NCBI RefSeq assembly: GCF_003633725.1
Contig: NZ_RBIJ01000005.1
Location: 62,001-126,000 of the forward strand
Direction of reading: 5' to 3'
DNA: 64,000 bases
Source of the DNA: Brockia lithotrophica
GTDB lineage: Bacteria > Bacillota > Bacilli > Thermicanales > DSM-22653
Shown here one piece after another: positions 18,717 through 27,528 of the stretch; position 1 is the stretch's first letter, and each line of letters starts with the position of its first letter. The notes under the pieces are model-generated. The model was not told the origin of the DNA. It saw nothing but the letters and a program-made list of their open reading frames with translations, and ran no database searches. The translations under genes and the position numbers were made by a program.

Positions 18717-19819
18717 GGAGATCCCCCTTTGGCCTGCGCGCGTCTGCGTGCGGCCGACGTCGTGCGGACAAAATCCGTAAGGTGCTTGAGCTTTCCCAAA
18801 TCGACTTCCGGGAAGAGGCCGTGTCCGACGTTGAAGATATGGCCGGGGGTTTGTTCCCCCTCTTCGAGGACACGTTCGGCGTAGGCCTCGAGAAGGTTCT
18901 CGGGGGCGAGGAGCCACGAGGGGTCGTAGTTCCCCTGAAGGACGAAGCGACCCCGGGTACGTACGGCGGCCTCGGACAGAGGAACGCGCCAGTCCACCCC
19001 GAGCACGTCCACGGAGAGATCGGAGAGCAGCGGCAAAAGTTCTCCCGAAGAAACTCCCGGATAGTAGACGAGCACGTGCCCCGGATTTTCCCGACGGAGC
19101 CCTTGGAAAAGCCGTCGCACGTACGGAAGGACGTACTGTTCGTAGTCCCAAGGGGACAGAGCCCCCACCCAGCTGTCGAACAACATGAGTACATCCGCAC
19201 CAGAGCGGGCTTGGTACGTGAGATAGTCCACCGTCAGGTCGACAAGGGCCTCCAGAAGCTCGTGCCAAAACGCAGGGGCGGAAAGGTAGGCCGCCTTCGT
19301 ACGGCGGAACTCCCGCGTCGCCCCGCCTTCCAAGAGGTAGCTCGCCACGGTAAACGGCGCCCCGGCAAAGCCGATGACGGGGACGGGAGCATCTCGCAGG
19401 GCAGACAAAATCTCGCCCACAAAGGAAACGCGTTCGGGCGCAAAGGCGCGCAGGCGCGCGACGTCCTCATCTCCGCGCACGGGCGGATCGATCACGGGAC
19501 CTTTCCCTTCGATAAACCGCACGTCGAACCCTGCGCCGGCGATCGGGGTGAGGATGTCCGCGTAGAGGATCGCGGCGTCCACCCCGAGCCGATCTACGGG
19601 CAGAAGGGTGATCCGCACCGCGGTCTCCACGTCGCGACTCGCCGTAAGCAGATCGCGCTCGCCCTTCAAGGCGTGGTACAACGGGTCGTACCGTCCCGCC
19701 TGCCGCATGTACCACACCGGCACTCGCTCCACTGCTTCGCGACGCGCGGCGCGCACAAAGAGGTCGTTCCTACGCCGATTGGGAGGGGGGATCTCTTCTC
19801 CCCCTCGTTTGGGCCCCAC
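18713..19819 (-). CDS. hemE: Uroporphyrinogen III decarboxylase
   Basis: 368 residues. Signature VPVWYMRQAGRYDPLYHAL near the N-terminus (the conserved Arg pocket), then LYADILTPIAGAGFDVRFIEGKGP, GFAGAPFTVASYLLEGG, FDSWVGALSP, the GVDWRVPL loop and FNVGHGLFPEVD. It converts uroporphyrinogen III to coproporphyrinogen III. GTG start with GGGGGAGAAGAG upstream. First gene of hemEHY. The 84 bases between it and the upstream-coordinate phosphohexomutase stop hold only a weak short hairpin and no clear promoter. Confidence 0.95.
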   Translation of the reverse strand: MGPKRGGEEIPPPNRRRNDLFVRAARREAVERVPVWYMRQAGRYDPLYHALKGERDLLTASRDVETAVRITLLPVDRLGVDAAILYADILTPIAGAGFDVRFIEGKGPVIDPPVRGDEDVARLRAFAPERVSFVGEILSALRDAPVPVIGFAGAPFTVASYLLEGGATREFRRTKAAYLSAPAFWHELLEALVDLTVDYLTYQARSGADVLMLFDSWVGALSPWDYEQYVLPYVRRLFQGLRRENPGHVLVYYPGVSSGELLPLLSDLSVDVLGVDWRVPLSEAAVRTRGRFVLQGNYDPSWLLAPENLLEAYAERVLEEGEQTPGHIFNVGHGLFPEVDLGKLKHLTDFVRTTSAARRRAQAKGGSP

Positions 19820-19903
19820 CTCTTCTCCCCCTTACCCCCGCGCCCCGCCCGGGATTTTCGCCCTTCCCTGGGAAGCGCTTACGCCTTCCGCCAAAGGAAA
19901 GGG

Positions 19904-21673
19904 TTACGCACCCGTTCCTTCTTCGGGACGGGAAAAGTGTTCTGCGATGAAGTCTTCGAGCAGCGCGAGCTTCCGCTCAGCTTCGCCTTCGTCCGCTCCC
20001 ACGACACCTAGGTATACCTTAAGCTTCGGCTCCGTTCCCGAAGGCCGTACAGCAAGCCACGACCCGTCTGCAAAGATCCAACGCACGACGTCGGAACGCG
20101 GGAGCGCCAAAGGCGTCTTTTCTCCGGTCTGCACGTCCGTGGCCGCGCGCTCCAAATAGTCCTCTCGCCGGACGAGGGGAAGGAACCCTACGGCTTCCGG
20201 CGCAAGGCGGCGAAAGGCGGCCATTTTCTTCTCCCGAACGACTTCACCGCTCGCCCCGGGATAGGTGTAGGAGAGGAGCCTTTCGCGGTGAACGCCGTAC
20301 TGCCCTTCGATTTCCCGGAGGAGATCCCACGCCGTACGCCCTTGGGCGCGGAGTTCGGCGACCAACTGGGACACGAGAAGCGCGGCCTGAACGGCGTCCT
20401 TGTCGCGCACAAACGAACCGGCTAGGTAACCGTAGCTCTCCTCAAACCCGAAGACAAACGTGTGCGAGCCGGTCGTCTCGAACTCCAGGATCTTTTCCCC
20501 GATAAACTTGAACCCCGTGAGCACATCGAAGACGCTGAGTCCGTACGCCTCGGCGATCTTTCGCCCGAGTTCTGTGGTGACGATGGTCTTCACCACCGCG
20601 CCGTTGGGCGGTAGAGTTCCCTCCTCTTTCCGCCTGCGCAGGATGTAGGCGAGGAGGAGAACGCCGAGCTGATTTCCCGTAAGGCGCCGGAGGATCCCGT
20701 CGGACCCACGGACGAAAACGCCGAGCCTGTCGGCGTCGGGATCGGTCGCGAGGACGAGATCGGCCTCGAGCCTGTTGGCCCAATCGAGCGCCAGGCGAAA
20801 GGCCTCTTCCTCTTCGGGGTTAGGAACGCGTACGGTGGGGAAGTTCCCATCCGGCTCCCGCTGTTCCGGGACGAGGAAAAGCTCGGAAAACCCCTTCCGC
20901 CGGAGCACCGTCTCCACGGGCTTGCCCCCCGTCCCGTGCAGGGGAGTGTAGACGATGCGCACGGAAGCCGCACTGCGCTGACCTTCGGGAGTGAGGGGGA
21001 GGAGGTCGAGGACGCGCGCGTAGTACGCCTCGTCTACGGCCTCACCGACGTACTCCACGAGGCCGCGCGCCTGGGCTTCGGCAAGGGGAAGCATGGGCAC
21101 TCCGAAAGGATCGGCGATGTGCTTCATCTCCCGTGTCAGGGCTTCGGCAAACCGCAGGGTGATCTGCCCTCCGTCCTCGCCGTACACCTTGTATCCGTTG
21201 TACTCCGGCGGATTGTGGCTTGCCGTGATCACGATCCCGGCAAGGGCCCTGAGGTGCCGTACGGCAAAGGAGAGCTCCGGTGTCGGGCGTACGTCGTCAA
21301 AGAGGTACGCGCGCACCCCCGCAGCGGTGAGAACGCCCGCGGCCTCTTCGGCAAACAACCGCGAGTTGCGGCGAGAATCGTAAGCGATGACCACACCCCG
21401 CGCCCCGTCGCCGTACGTCCCCAAAAGGTAGCGGGCCAAAGCCGCAGTAGCGCGCCGGACCACGTACCGGTTCATGCGCGCCGTACCTGCGCCCATGATG
21501 CCGCGCAGTCCTCCCGTGCCGAAGGGAAGGTCGCGGTAGAACCGGTCGAGGATCTCTTCAGACGTGAGCCGGCGGAGTTCCCGAGCCGTGTCTTCGTCCA
21601 CGGGAGCCGCCAACCACCGCGCGTATTCCCGCTCGGCGCGCTTTTCCCATTCGGCGAGAGCGCGTCCTTCCAC
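19904..21673 (-). CDS. Phosphoglucomutase/phosphomannomutase (alpha-D-phosphohexomutase)
   Basis: 589 residues, the size of Bacillus PgcA. Motifs in order: FGTGGLRGIMGAG near the start, the catalytic Ser loop TASHNPPEYNGYK, the magnesium loop DPDADRLG, the sugar-binding GFEESYGY and the phosphate-binding RPSGTEPK. It interconverts hexose 1- and 6-phosphates for envelope and storage sugars; preference between glucose and mannose is not fixed by sequence. Two in-frame GTGs exist. AAGGGGG lies eight bases before the one at 21673, which I use; the frame further upstream overlaps the promoter. It has its own extended -10 promoter just after htrA. Confidence 0.92.
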   Translation of the reverse strand: MEGRALAEWEKRAEREYARWLAAPVDEDTARELRRLTSEEILDRFYRDLPFGTGGLRGIMGAGTARMNRYVVRRATAALARYLLGTYGDGARGVVIAYDSRRNSRLFAEEAAGVLTAAGVRAYLFDDVRPTPELSFAVRHLRALAGIVITASHNPPEYNGYKVYGEDGGQITLRFAEALTREMKHIADPFGVPMLPLAEAQARGLVEYVGEAVDEAYYARVLDLLPLTPEGQRSAASVRIVYTPLHGTGGKPVETVLRRKGFSELFLVPEQREPDGNFPTVRVPNPEEEEAFRLALDWANRLEADLVLATDPDADRLGVFVRGSDGILRRLTGNQLGVLLLAYILRRRKEEGTLPPNGAVVKTIVTTELGRKIAEAYGLSVFDVLTGFKFIGEKILEFETTGSHTFVFGFEESYGYLAGSFVRDKDAVQAALLVSQLVAELRAQGRTAWDLLREIEGQYGVHRERLLSYTYPGASGEVVREKKMAAFRRLAPEAVGFLPLVRREDYLERAATDVQTGEKTPLALPRSDVVRWIFADGSWLAVRPSGTEPKLKVYLGVVGADEGEAERKLALLEDFIAEHFSRPEEGTGA

Positions 21674-21730
21674 GCTTCGCACCCCCTTTTTGCCGGCCCT
21701 CCGTGTTCTCGCACGCACGTTCTGCGAGCC

Positions 21731-21739
21731 ATTATACCA
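21731..21739 (-). promoter_or_regulatory. Extended -10 promoter of the phosphohexomutase gene
   Basis: Minus strand TGGTATAAT, a consensus -10 with the TGn extension, five bases after the htrA stop. No good -35 is visible, as often in extended -10 promoters. About 58 bases separate it from the GTG start. Confidence 0.6.
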
Positions 21740-21744
21740 GAATC

Positions 21745-22887
21745 TCACTCCTGCTTGGCCTTTTCCGCGTCCATGCTCCCGAGTTCCACCTCCGCCTCCG
21801 ACCTCTCTTCGCCGCGCAAGAACTCGATGCGTACCCGCTCTCCGGGACGATGGCGGGAGTAGAGGACGGCCCGTAGGTCCGCCGCATCGTTCACGGGTAC
21901 GCCGTCGACGGCGACGATCACGTCTAGGGGGCGAAGTCCCGCTGCGTCTGCCGGACCACCGGGGAGGACGTCTACGAGCACCACGCCGCGCGTGGGCCTC
22001 TCGGGCAGGTGGAGGGTGTGCGCCTGCTGTTCTGCGGGGATTTCCCAGGTGTTTTTGGGCTGCACTCCGAGGTACGGACGAACCACACGCTCCCCGCGGG
22101 CAAGGGCCTCGAGAATCGGCTTCGCCACGTGGCTCGGAATGGCAAATCCGATCCCTTCCACGCCGACGGCGGAAATCTTTGCACTCGTAATCCCCACAAC
22201 CTCTCCCGCCCGGTTGAGGAGGGGACCGCCGGAATTTCCCGGGTTAATCGCCGCATCCGTCTGAATGACGTCGAGTTCCCAATCGACCTTCCCGTCTCCG
22301 CTCAGGTCGTAGGGGATCGTGCGCTTGGGCGCGCTGATCACCCCGGCGGTGACGGATCGAAAGTAGAGAAGCCCCAAAGGATTGCCGATGGCCAAAGCGG
22401 GTTCGCCGGCGCGCAGCCGAGTCGAATCTCCGAAGGGGAGAAGGGCGTAGGCGACGTCGGGCCTGGGAAATACGAGCACGGCGAGGTCGCTCGGGGGATC
22501 GGCTCCGACGAGGCGAGCCTTTCGCCTTTGGCCGTCGGAGAGTACGACGTCGATTTCTTCTGCCCCCGCCACGACGTGGTGGTTCGTGGCGACGTAGAGA
22601 GAGCCTTCCTTTTCGGAAAAGAGGATCCCCGAGCCCGTGCCTACGGGAACGGGTCGGGGATTTCGTTCCCACAATCCGGGAGCGCGGGAGAGGTTGACAA
22701 CCCCGACGACACCCAAGGCCGCCCGCTCAGCAACCTGGGCGAGGTCGTCGGAAAGAAGGGCTCCGACGGGCGCGGGGGGACTCGAGGGCACGGGCGCCTC
22801 CTTCGGATCGGGCCGAAAGAGAAAGAGGACGAGGGCAACGAGAACCGCCCCAAGAAAAGGGAAACGGGCAAGCGGGCGCAAACGCAC
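21745..22887 (-). CDS. HtrA/DegP-type membrane-anchored serine protease
   Basis: 380 residues. One N-terminal transmembrane helix, a trypsin-like domain with the triad in VATNHHVV, SDLAVL and NPGNSGGPLL, and a single C-terminal PDZ domain (GVVLVDVLPGGPADAAGL...). It degrades or refolds damaged exported proteins. The start is decided by AAAGGAGGG, which lies six bases before GTG 22887; the ATG at 22908 lies upstream of that motif and would be an unusual choice. It occupies the place of htrC at the end of the walRK-yycHI cluster. The metallo-hydrolase gene walJ (yycJ) that normally separates yycI and htrC is missing; only 105 bases of spacer remain. Confidence 0.9.
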   Translation of the reverse strand: MRLRPLARFPFLGAVLVALVLFLFRPDPKEAPVPSSPPAPVGALLSDDLAQVAERAALGVVGVVNLSRAPGLWERNPRPVPVGTGSGILFSEKEGSLYVATNHHVVAGAEEIDVVLSDGQRRKARLVGADPPSDLAVLVFPRPDVAYALLPFGDSTRLRAGEPALAIGNPLGLLYFRSVTAGVISAPKRTIPYDLSGDGKVDWELDVIQTDAAINPGNSGGPLLNRAGEVVGITSAKISAVGVEGIGFAIPSHVAKPILEALARGERVVRPYLGVQPKNTWEIPAEQQAHTLHLPERPTRGVVLVDVLPGGPADAAGLRPLDVIVAVDGVPVNDAADLRAVLYSRHRPGERVRIEFLRGEERSEAEVELGSMDAEKAKQE

Positions 22888-22992
22888 GCCAAACCCTCCT
22901 TTCGCCATGCGCTCTCGTTGCCCTTAGCGTGCCCGACCCGGCCCTCCTTTAGCGGGAAAATCGCCCGAGCGGAGGTGAGCAAAGGTCTTCCC

Positions 22993-23712
22993 TCAAGGTT
23001 GCAGACGGGGGGTTCCTTGCTGCAGGAGGAGGCCGAGAAACCCGCTTACGTCGTACACTTGGTCTCCGACGGTCGCTCGCCATACGGGGACGATCAGGCG
23101 GAGGGGGTCCTTTTCCCCGTAGGGCACGAGGCGGAAGCCAGCTTCGAGCCGATCGATCTTCTTTCCCGGGGGGAGGACTCCGGCATCCGCAAGCACTTGG
23201 GCGACGCTTTCCGGAGGGATGAGGAGTCGTGGTGGCCCCTTTTCCCGCGGCACGACGGGGTGGAGGTGGACCGTCCTTCGGTCTTCCTCGACCTCCACCC
23301 ATCCGTCGAAGACGGGATACCCGTCGAGGAGTTGGCGGTAGACCGTCCTTCCGCCCGCCTTACCCACCAAGCGGAAACTGCGCGCGTAGGGGAAGTATTC
23401 GGCGAGCGCAACCTCTTCTCTTCCCTCGGGCAGAGGAGTCGGAAGGAGAGCGGTCCACTCTCCCCGGCCTTCCGCTACGAGCCGAACTTCGGGAAGCGCG
23501 AGGTTTGCGTACGTCTCGTCTACCGTCCAATAGGAGAGGTACGGCTGGTCCCGCCCGATCCCCGCGGGAAGTCCAGCGGTCCGCGTATCCCCGGGGAGGA
23601 GGGGGCGAAGACCCTCGTACACGAATCGCTCCCCGAGCCAGAGGACGAGGAGGAAAGCGTCGAGGACGAGAAAGAGGACGAGGAGGTAAAGGAGCGGTTT
23701 CGCCTCTCTCAC
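22993..23712 (-). CDS. yycI: WalK-associated regulator YycI
   Basis: 239 residues. A single N-terminal membrane helix (LLYLLVLFLVLDAFLLVLWL, positions 7-26) and an extracytoplasmic domain. The sequence is divergent from Bacillus YycI, and the assignment rests on size, topology and position after yycH. The GTG start overlaps the yycH stop (GTGA). In Bacillus, YycH and YycI bind WalK through their membrane helices and tune its activity. Confidence 0.8.
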   Translation of the reverse strand: MREAKPLLYLLVLFLVLDAFLLVLWLGERFVYEGLRPLLPGDTRTAGLPAGIGRDQPYLSYWTVDETYANLALPEVRLVAEGRGEWTALLPTPLPEGREEVALAEYFPYARSFRLVGKAGGRTVYRQLLDGYPVFDGWVEVEEDRRTVHLHPVVPREKGPPRLLIPPESVAQVLADAGVLPPGKKIDRLEAGFRLVPYGEKDPLRLIVPVWRATVGDQVYDVSGFLGLLLQQGTPRLQP

Positions 23713-24941
23713 GACCCTCCCCCCCTTCCTTCAGTGGGGACAAACCGACGCGTCTGCGGCAACCACCAGTATGCGCGCGGACGGGCGATTCCCTGTCCCG
23801 GCGTGTCGCCTTCGACGAACTCGTAGGCGACGAGCCAAAGGGCATCCGGGGTCGGCCTCTGGATCTCCCCACTCGGGGGAGGCAAGGTGACCGCCTCCGG
23901 GAGCACTTCGAGGGAGACACGCTTCCGCAGGGGCCATCGTCCCTCCACGACCTGCGGTCCGTTCATCCGGAGCTCGATCTCCCCGAAGGGAACAGGGCCG
24001 GTCGGCCCCGGCACGAGAAGGGGAAATCCCTCCACGTGCTCGACGAGATGGAGGATCACGTCGCCGCCTTCGCGTTCCTCACCAACGAAAGCCGCGGGGA
24101 AGAGGAGTCCCCCGTGGCGATTCAAAAACACCGCCGCAGAAGAGAGGGGGGAGGGGTGCGTGCCCTCGTCTCGCCGTAGGGCCGGAGCGAAGTACGTAAC
24201 CTGACCGTCCCGTCCGAAGCGTACGCTCTCCACCCCGTTCGTGAAGATCTGGGCGCCCGTTCGCTCGCGAAAGGCGCGAAAGTTGGGTGCGTCGAAAAAG
24301 AGGCGCGAGAGGAGCTCTTCGGGAGAAGGGGTTTCGTAGGCGAGGCGGTAGACAGGGAGGCGGATTTCCGAGGTGGGAACTACAAAAGGCACCCGTCCTT
24401 CCCCTCGGGGAAACTCACGTGCGGGCACGCTTCGGTCGAGGTACGGCGTGAGGGGCGTCCAACCTTCGGGGACCGCCTCTCCGACGTACAGCGTCTGTCC
24501 GGCGCGGAGAAAGCTCCCTCCGCGCGCCGGACGCTCCGCGAGCGGAAGATCTTCCCAAAGACCGAATTCCTCAATTTCTCCTGCTTCGACGCCGGCAAAA
24601 GGAAGCGAAGGGGAAGAGGGAAAGGGCGACAAAGGGGTAAAGGTGAACGTGCGGTAGGGGGAGGGTAGGAGGGATCCTTCCCGCCAAGGGCCGCGTACGG
24701 CAGAGGCGAGAGAGCCGATCGGTAGTCCGTAGACGATCCGTACGTCGTCTCCTACGCGGTAGATCCCAACCCCCCACAGGAAGTCCGCAGGAGTAAGCTG
24801 CCCCTCCTTCTTGGGAGCGGGTTCGACGGCGCGGGCATAGGGAAGGAGGGGAGGTTCTTCCTGCCAAATTCGGTACGTGAGAAACACGCTCACCCCCACG
24901 AGAAAGCCAAGGAGGATGCCGAAGAGGCGTTCAGCGCGCAC
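23709..24941 (-). CDS. yycH: WalK-associated regulator YycH
   Basis: 410 residues. One N-terminal membrane helix (LFGILLGFLVGVSVFLTYRIW) and a long extracytoplasmic part ending in WLVAYEFVEG with ARAYWWLP-like sequence. Low sequence conservation is usual for YycH; position between walK and yycI supports the call. GTG 24941 has GGAGGTGGGGATT before it and lies inside the walK end, an 11-base overlap. It should act with YycI to control the WalK sensor at the membrane. The gene is tightly packed between walK and yycI. Confidence 0.82.
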   Translation of the reverse strand: MRAERLFGILLGFLVGVSVFLTYRIWQEEPPLLPYARAVEPAPKKEGQLTPADFLWGVGIYRVGDDVRIVYGLPIGSLASAVRGPWREGSLLPSPYRTFTFTPLSPFPSSPSLPFAGVEAGEIEEFGLWEDLPLAERPARGGSFLRAGQTLYVGEAVPEGWTPLTPYLDRSVPAREFPRGEGRVPFVVPTSEIRLPVYRLAYETPSPEELLSRLFFDAPNFRAFRERTGAQIFTNGVESVRFGRDGQVTYFAPALRRDEGTHPSPLSSAAVFLNRHGGLLFPAAFVGEEREGGDVILHLVEHVEGFPLLVPGPTGPVPFGEIELRMNGPQVVEGRWPLRKRVSLEVLPEAVTLPPPSGEIQRPTPDALWLVAYEFVEGDTPGQGIARPRAYWWLPQTRRFVPTEGRGGGS

Positions 24942-26736
24942 AATCCCCACCTCCGGGGAGGTAGAGCGTGACCGTCGTCCCCGCACCCTCCTGAGAGTGG
25001 ATGGAGATATCCCCGCCGTGCAGGCGGACAATTTCCCGGGAAATAGCGAGGCCGAGCCCCGTTCCTCCAGGGTTCCGAGTGCGCGAGCGGTCTACGCGGT
25101 AAAAGCGTTCGAACACGTAGGGGAGATCGGCGGCCGGGATTCCCACGCCCGTGTCGGATACGGAGATGCGCAGTCGCCCGCCTTCTTCCCCTACCTCGAG
25201 GCTCACCTTCCCTTGGGAAGGGGTAAACTGCAGGGCATTGTCCAAGAGGTTGTCGAGCACGCGGTTCATGCGCTCCACGTCCAGAAACACGCAAAGCTGG
25301 CGTTCGGGGAGACGGTACGTAAACTCCACGTCCTTTTGGCGAAAGCGCATGGCAAAGCGCTCGACGACCTCAGCAATCCACAGTCGGACGTCCGTAGGGG
25401 CGAGGCGGAGGGTCATCTCGCCGGCGTCGATGCGGCTCAAGGTGAGGAGGTCCGCGATGAGGCGCTCCATCCTCCGAGCCTCCCGCAGGGCTACGGTGAG
25501 GAAGTGCCGCGCGTTCGGCGAAAGTTCTTCCTCCTCGGCCGCCTCCAAGTACGCCCGGATGGCCGTGAGGGGCGTCCGCAGCTCGTGCGACACGTGGGCG
25601 ACGAACTCCTTCTGCCGCGCCTCGCGCCGCATTTCCTCCGTGACGTCCGTGACGGCCACGACGACGCCACCGTCGGGCAGGGGGTTCGTCTTGATCCGGA
25701 GGTTTCGGTTTCCCCTCTCCAGGAGAAACGCCCCCGCTTCGCTAAAGAGGTTTCCGAGGTCCTCGTCCGACGGGAGGGCAAAGAGCTCCGAAAGCGTACG
25801 TTCCTCAGCCTGGGAAACACCCAGGAGGTCGAGGGCTACGGCGTTCGCCGCGTAGACCCGACCGCGGTCGTCGGCGGCGAGAATCCCTTCCGCCATGTGG
25901 GCGACGACCGCCGCGAGGCGACGGCGTTCCGCTTCTAACGTGTGAAGGGCATCGCGAAGTGCCTCGGCCATCCGCACGAACGCGCGGTCGAGACGGCCGA
26001 GCTCATCGGCCTCCTCGCTCGGCCTGCGCGAGGGAAACTCGCCGCGCGACAGGGCTTCCGCTTCCGCCGTAAGGGCGACGATGGGAGCCGATATCCCCCG
26101 GGCAAAAAAGAGGACGACAAGGGCGCTCACCCCGAGGGCGATGGCCCCCGAGGTAAAGAAGAGCCTCCGCAGGTCGGCGATGAGCCGAAACGTCTCGGCG
26201 GCCGGGACGTCCATGACCACCGCACCGACGACGTTCCCCTGATCGCGGATGGGAAAGGCGGCTACGCGAAAGACCTCCCCTTCCTCGCCGCGGACGAACG
26301 GACCCACCGTGGCCACTCCCTCCAGGGCGCGTTCGACCCCCTCGTGGCGCAACTTGTGCCCCACAACCCGCGCGTCGGACGGAACACTCGCGACCACAAA
26401 GCCGCGGTTGTCCACCACGTAGACGCGCCCGCTCGTCAGCGGGGTGAAGTTGCGAACGATCGTCTCGATGTCTTCGAGGAGGACGTCCTCCCGGGCGGGG
26501 AATTCCGCGGAAAGGTAAGGGGCGAGGTAAAACGCCAAGAACTCCCCCTCCACGCGCACAGCGTCGTCCAGGCGGCCGACGTAAAACGCCTTCAGGTTCG
26601 TAGCGAAAAGCGCGCCCACGAGCTCGAGGGTGAAGAGGAGGAGAAGGGTAAAGATGAGCGTGAACTTGAGCCACAGCGGTGTGCCGCGGGCGTGAACCGT
26701 CCGGGAAAACCACCTACGTACGTTCGTCATCTTCAT
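24931..26736 (-). CDS. walK: Sensor histidine kinase WalK
   Basis: 601 residues. TM1 about 23-46, an extracytoplasmic sensor domain of about 140 residues, TM2 about 188-212, a HAMP domain, a PAS domain (MAEGILAADDRGRVYAANAVALDLLG), the phosphoacceptor box FVAHVSHELRTPLTAIRAYLE, then an ATPase with the N-box LDNLLDNALQFTP, DTGVGIP, FERFYRVDRSRTR and GTGLGLAI. WalK phosphorylates WalR to control cell-wall hydrolases and is usually essential in Bacilli. ATG 26736 overlaps the walR stop by 23 bases; ATG 26730 is an alternative. A perfect Noc-site-like palindrome lies within its 3' part. Confidence 0.94.
   Translation of the reverse strand: MKMTNVRRWFSRTVHARGTPLWLKFTLIFTLLLLFTLELVGALFATNLKAFYVGRLDDAVRVEGEFLAFYLAPYLSAEFPAREDVLLEDIETIVRNFTPLTSGRVYVVDNRGFVVASVPSDARVVGHKLRHEGVERALEGVATVGPFVRGEEGEVFRVAAFPIRDQGNVVGAVVMDVPAAETFRLIADLRRLFFTSGAIALGVSALVVLFFARGISAPIVALTAEAEALSRGEFPSRRPSEEADELGRLDRAFVRMAEALRDALHTLEAERRRLAAVVAHMAEGILAADDRGRVYAANAVALDLLGVSQAEERTLSELFALPSDEDLGNLFSEAGAFLLERGNRNLRIKTNPLPDGGVVVAVTDVTEEMRREARQKEFVAHVSHELRTPLTAIRAYLEAAEEEELSPNARHFLTVALREARRMERLIADLLTLSRIDAGEMTLRLAPTDVRLWIAEVVERFAMRFRQKDVEFTYRLPERQLCVFLDVERMNRVLDNLLDNALQFTPSQGKVSLEVGEEGGRLRISVSDTGVGIPAADLPYVFERFYRVDRSRTRNPGGTGLGLAISREIVRLHGGDISIHSQEGAGTTVTLYLPGGGDCAR
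25031..25044. promoter_or_regulatory. Candidate Noc-binding site inside walK
   Basis: ATTTCCCGGGAAAT, a perfect 14-base palindrome identical to the Bacillus Noc-binding consensus as I know it. It encodes Ile-Ser-Arg-Glu-Ile, a conserved kinase stretch, so chance through coding is possible; both Ile codons are ATT, which is uncommon here. A noc gene is in the window. Confidence 0.5.
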
Positions 26737-27418
26737 GGGGGATGTAGTACCCCGCCCCCCTCCGCGTACGCACGATTTCCGGCCGCGCGGGGTCGCGCTC
26801 TACCTTTTCCCGCAGGCGGCGAATCGTTACGTCTACCGTGCGCACGTCGCCGGTGTATTCGTATCCCCACACCTCGCGCAGGAGTTCCTCCCGCGACACT
26901 ACGTTGCCCCGCCTTAGGAGGAGGTACGTAAACACCTCGAACTCCTTTTGCGTCAGAGGAAGGACCTCATCGCCCCGGCGCACGACGAGAATTCCCAGAT
27001 CCACCGTGAGGTCGAACACGCGAAGGATTCTCTTCGGCTCCTCCCGCCGCTGCCCTTGTACCCGACGAAGGTGAGCTCGCACGCGGGCAATGAGCTCTCT
27101 TCGGCCGAATGGCTTGGTCACGTAGTCGTCTGCCCCAAGTTCGAGTCCGAGGACCTTGTCGAGCTCCTCGCCCTTGGCCGTGAGGATGAGGACGGGTACG
27201 TCGCGCACCCTCCGCAGCCGCCGAAGGAGTTCGAAGCCGTCGAGCTTGGGAAGCATGAGATCGAGGATCACGAGATCTACAGGGGCTTCCAAGGCTAGGC
27301 GCAACCCAGTTTCTCCGTCGTATGCGGTGAGCGTGCGGAACCCTTCCTTTTCCAGGTGGTACTTTACGATCTCGGCGATCGCCTCTTCGTCTTCTACGAT
27401 GAGGATGGTCTCCGCCAT
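26714..27418 (-). CDS. walR: Response regulator WalR
   Basis: 234 residues. Receiver domain with DEEAIAE acidic patch, the phosphoacceptor in DLVILDLMLPKLDG, the LTAKGEELDKV switch and YVTKPF. The C-terminal OmpR/PhoB winged helix has FEVFTYLLLRRGNVVSREELLREVWGYEYTGDVRTVDVTIRRLR-type sequence (in shorter conserved pieces). It binds DNA to switch cell-wall metabolism genes. ATG preceded by GGAGGGATGGGAA. A consensus -10 TATAAT (27439-27444) lies 20 bases upstream but I see no good -35. First gene of walR-walK-yycH-yycI-htrA. purA, which precedes walR in B. subtilis, is not here. Confidence 0.96.
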   Translation of the reverse strand: MAETILIVEDEEAIAEIVKYHLEKEGFRTLTAYDGETGLRLALEAPVDLVILDLMLPKLDGFELLRRLRRVRDVPVLILTAKGEELDKVLGLELGADDYVTKPFGRRELIARVRAHLRRVQGQRREEPKRILRVFDLTVDLGILVVRRGDEVLPLTQKEFEVFTYLLLRRGNVVSREELLREVWGYEYTGDVRTVDVTIRRLREKVERDPARPEIVRTRRGAGYYIPHEDDERT

Positions 27419-27484
27419 TTCCCATCCCTCCGAGCTCCATTATACCTTGCGCCCGATTGCCGTACGGAGACCGCCCCGTACCGA

Positions 27485-27514
27485 ATAAAAAACCCCGGGC
27501 CTTTTGGCCCGGGG
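27485..27514 (-). terminator. Terminator after the LysM/M23 gene
   Basis: Stem CCCCGGGCC (27493-27501) with GGCCCGGGG (27506-27514), TTTT loop on the plus strand; on the minus strand it is followed by TTTTTTATT. It lies just after the stop at 27529 and before the walR promoter region. Confidence 0.92.
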
Positions 27515-27528
27515 AAGGACGCAGACGG

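Noticed and set aside
22234-22247. Noc-site-like ATTTCCCGGGTTAA in htrA
   Set aside because: Three mismatches in the right half break the palindrome.
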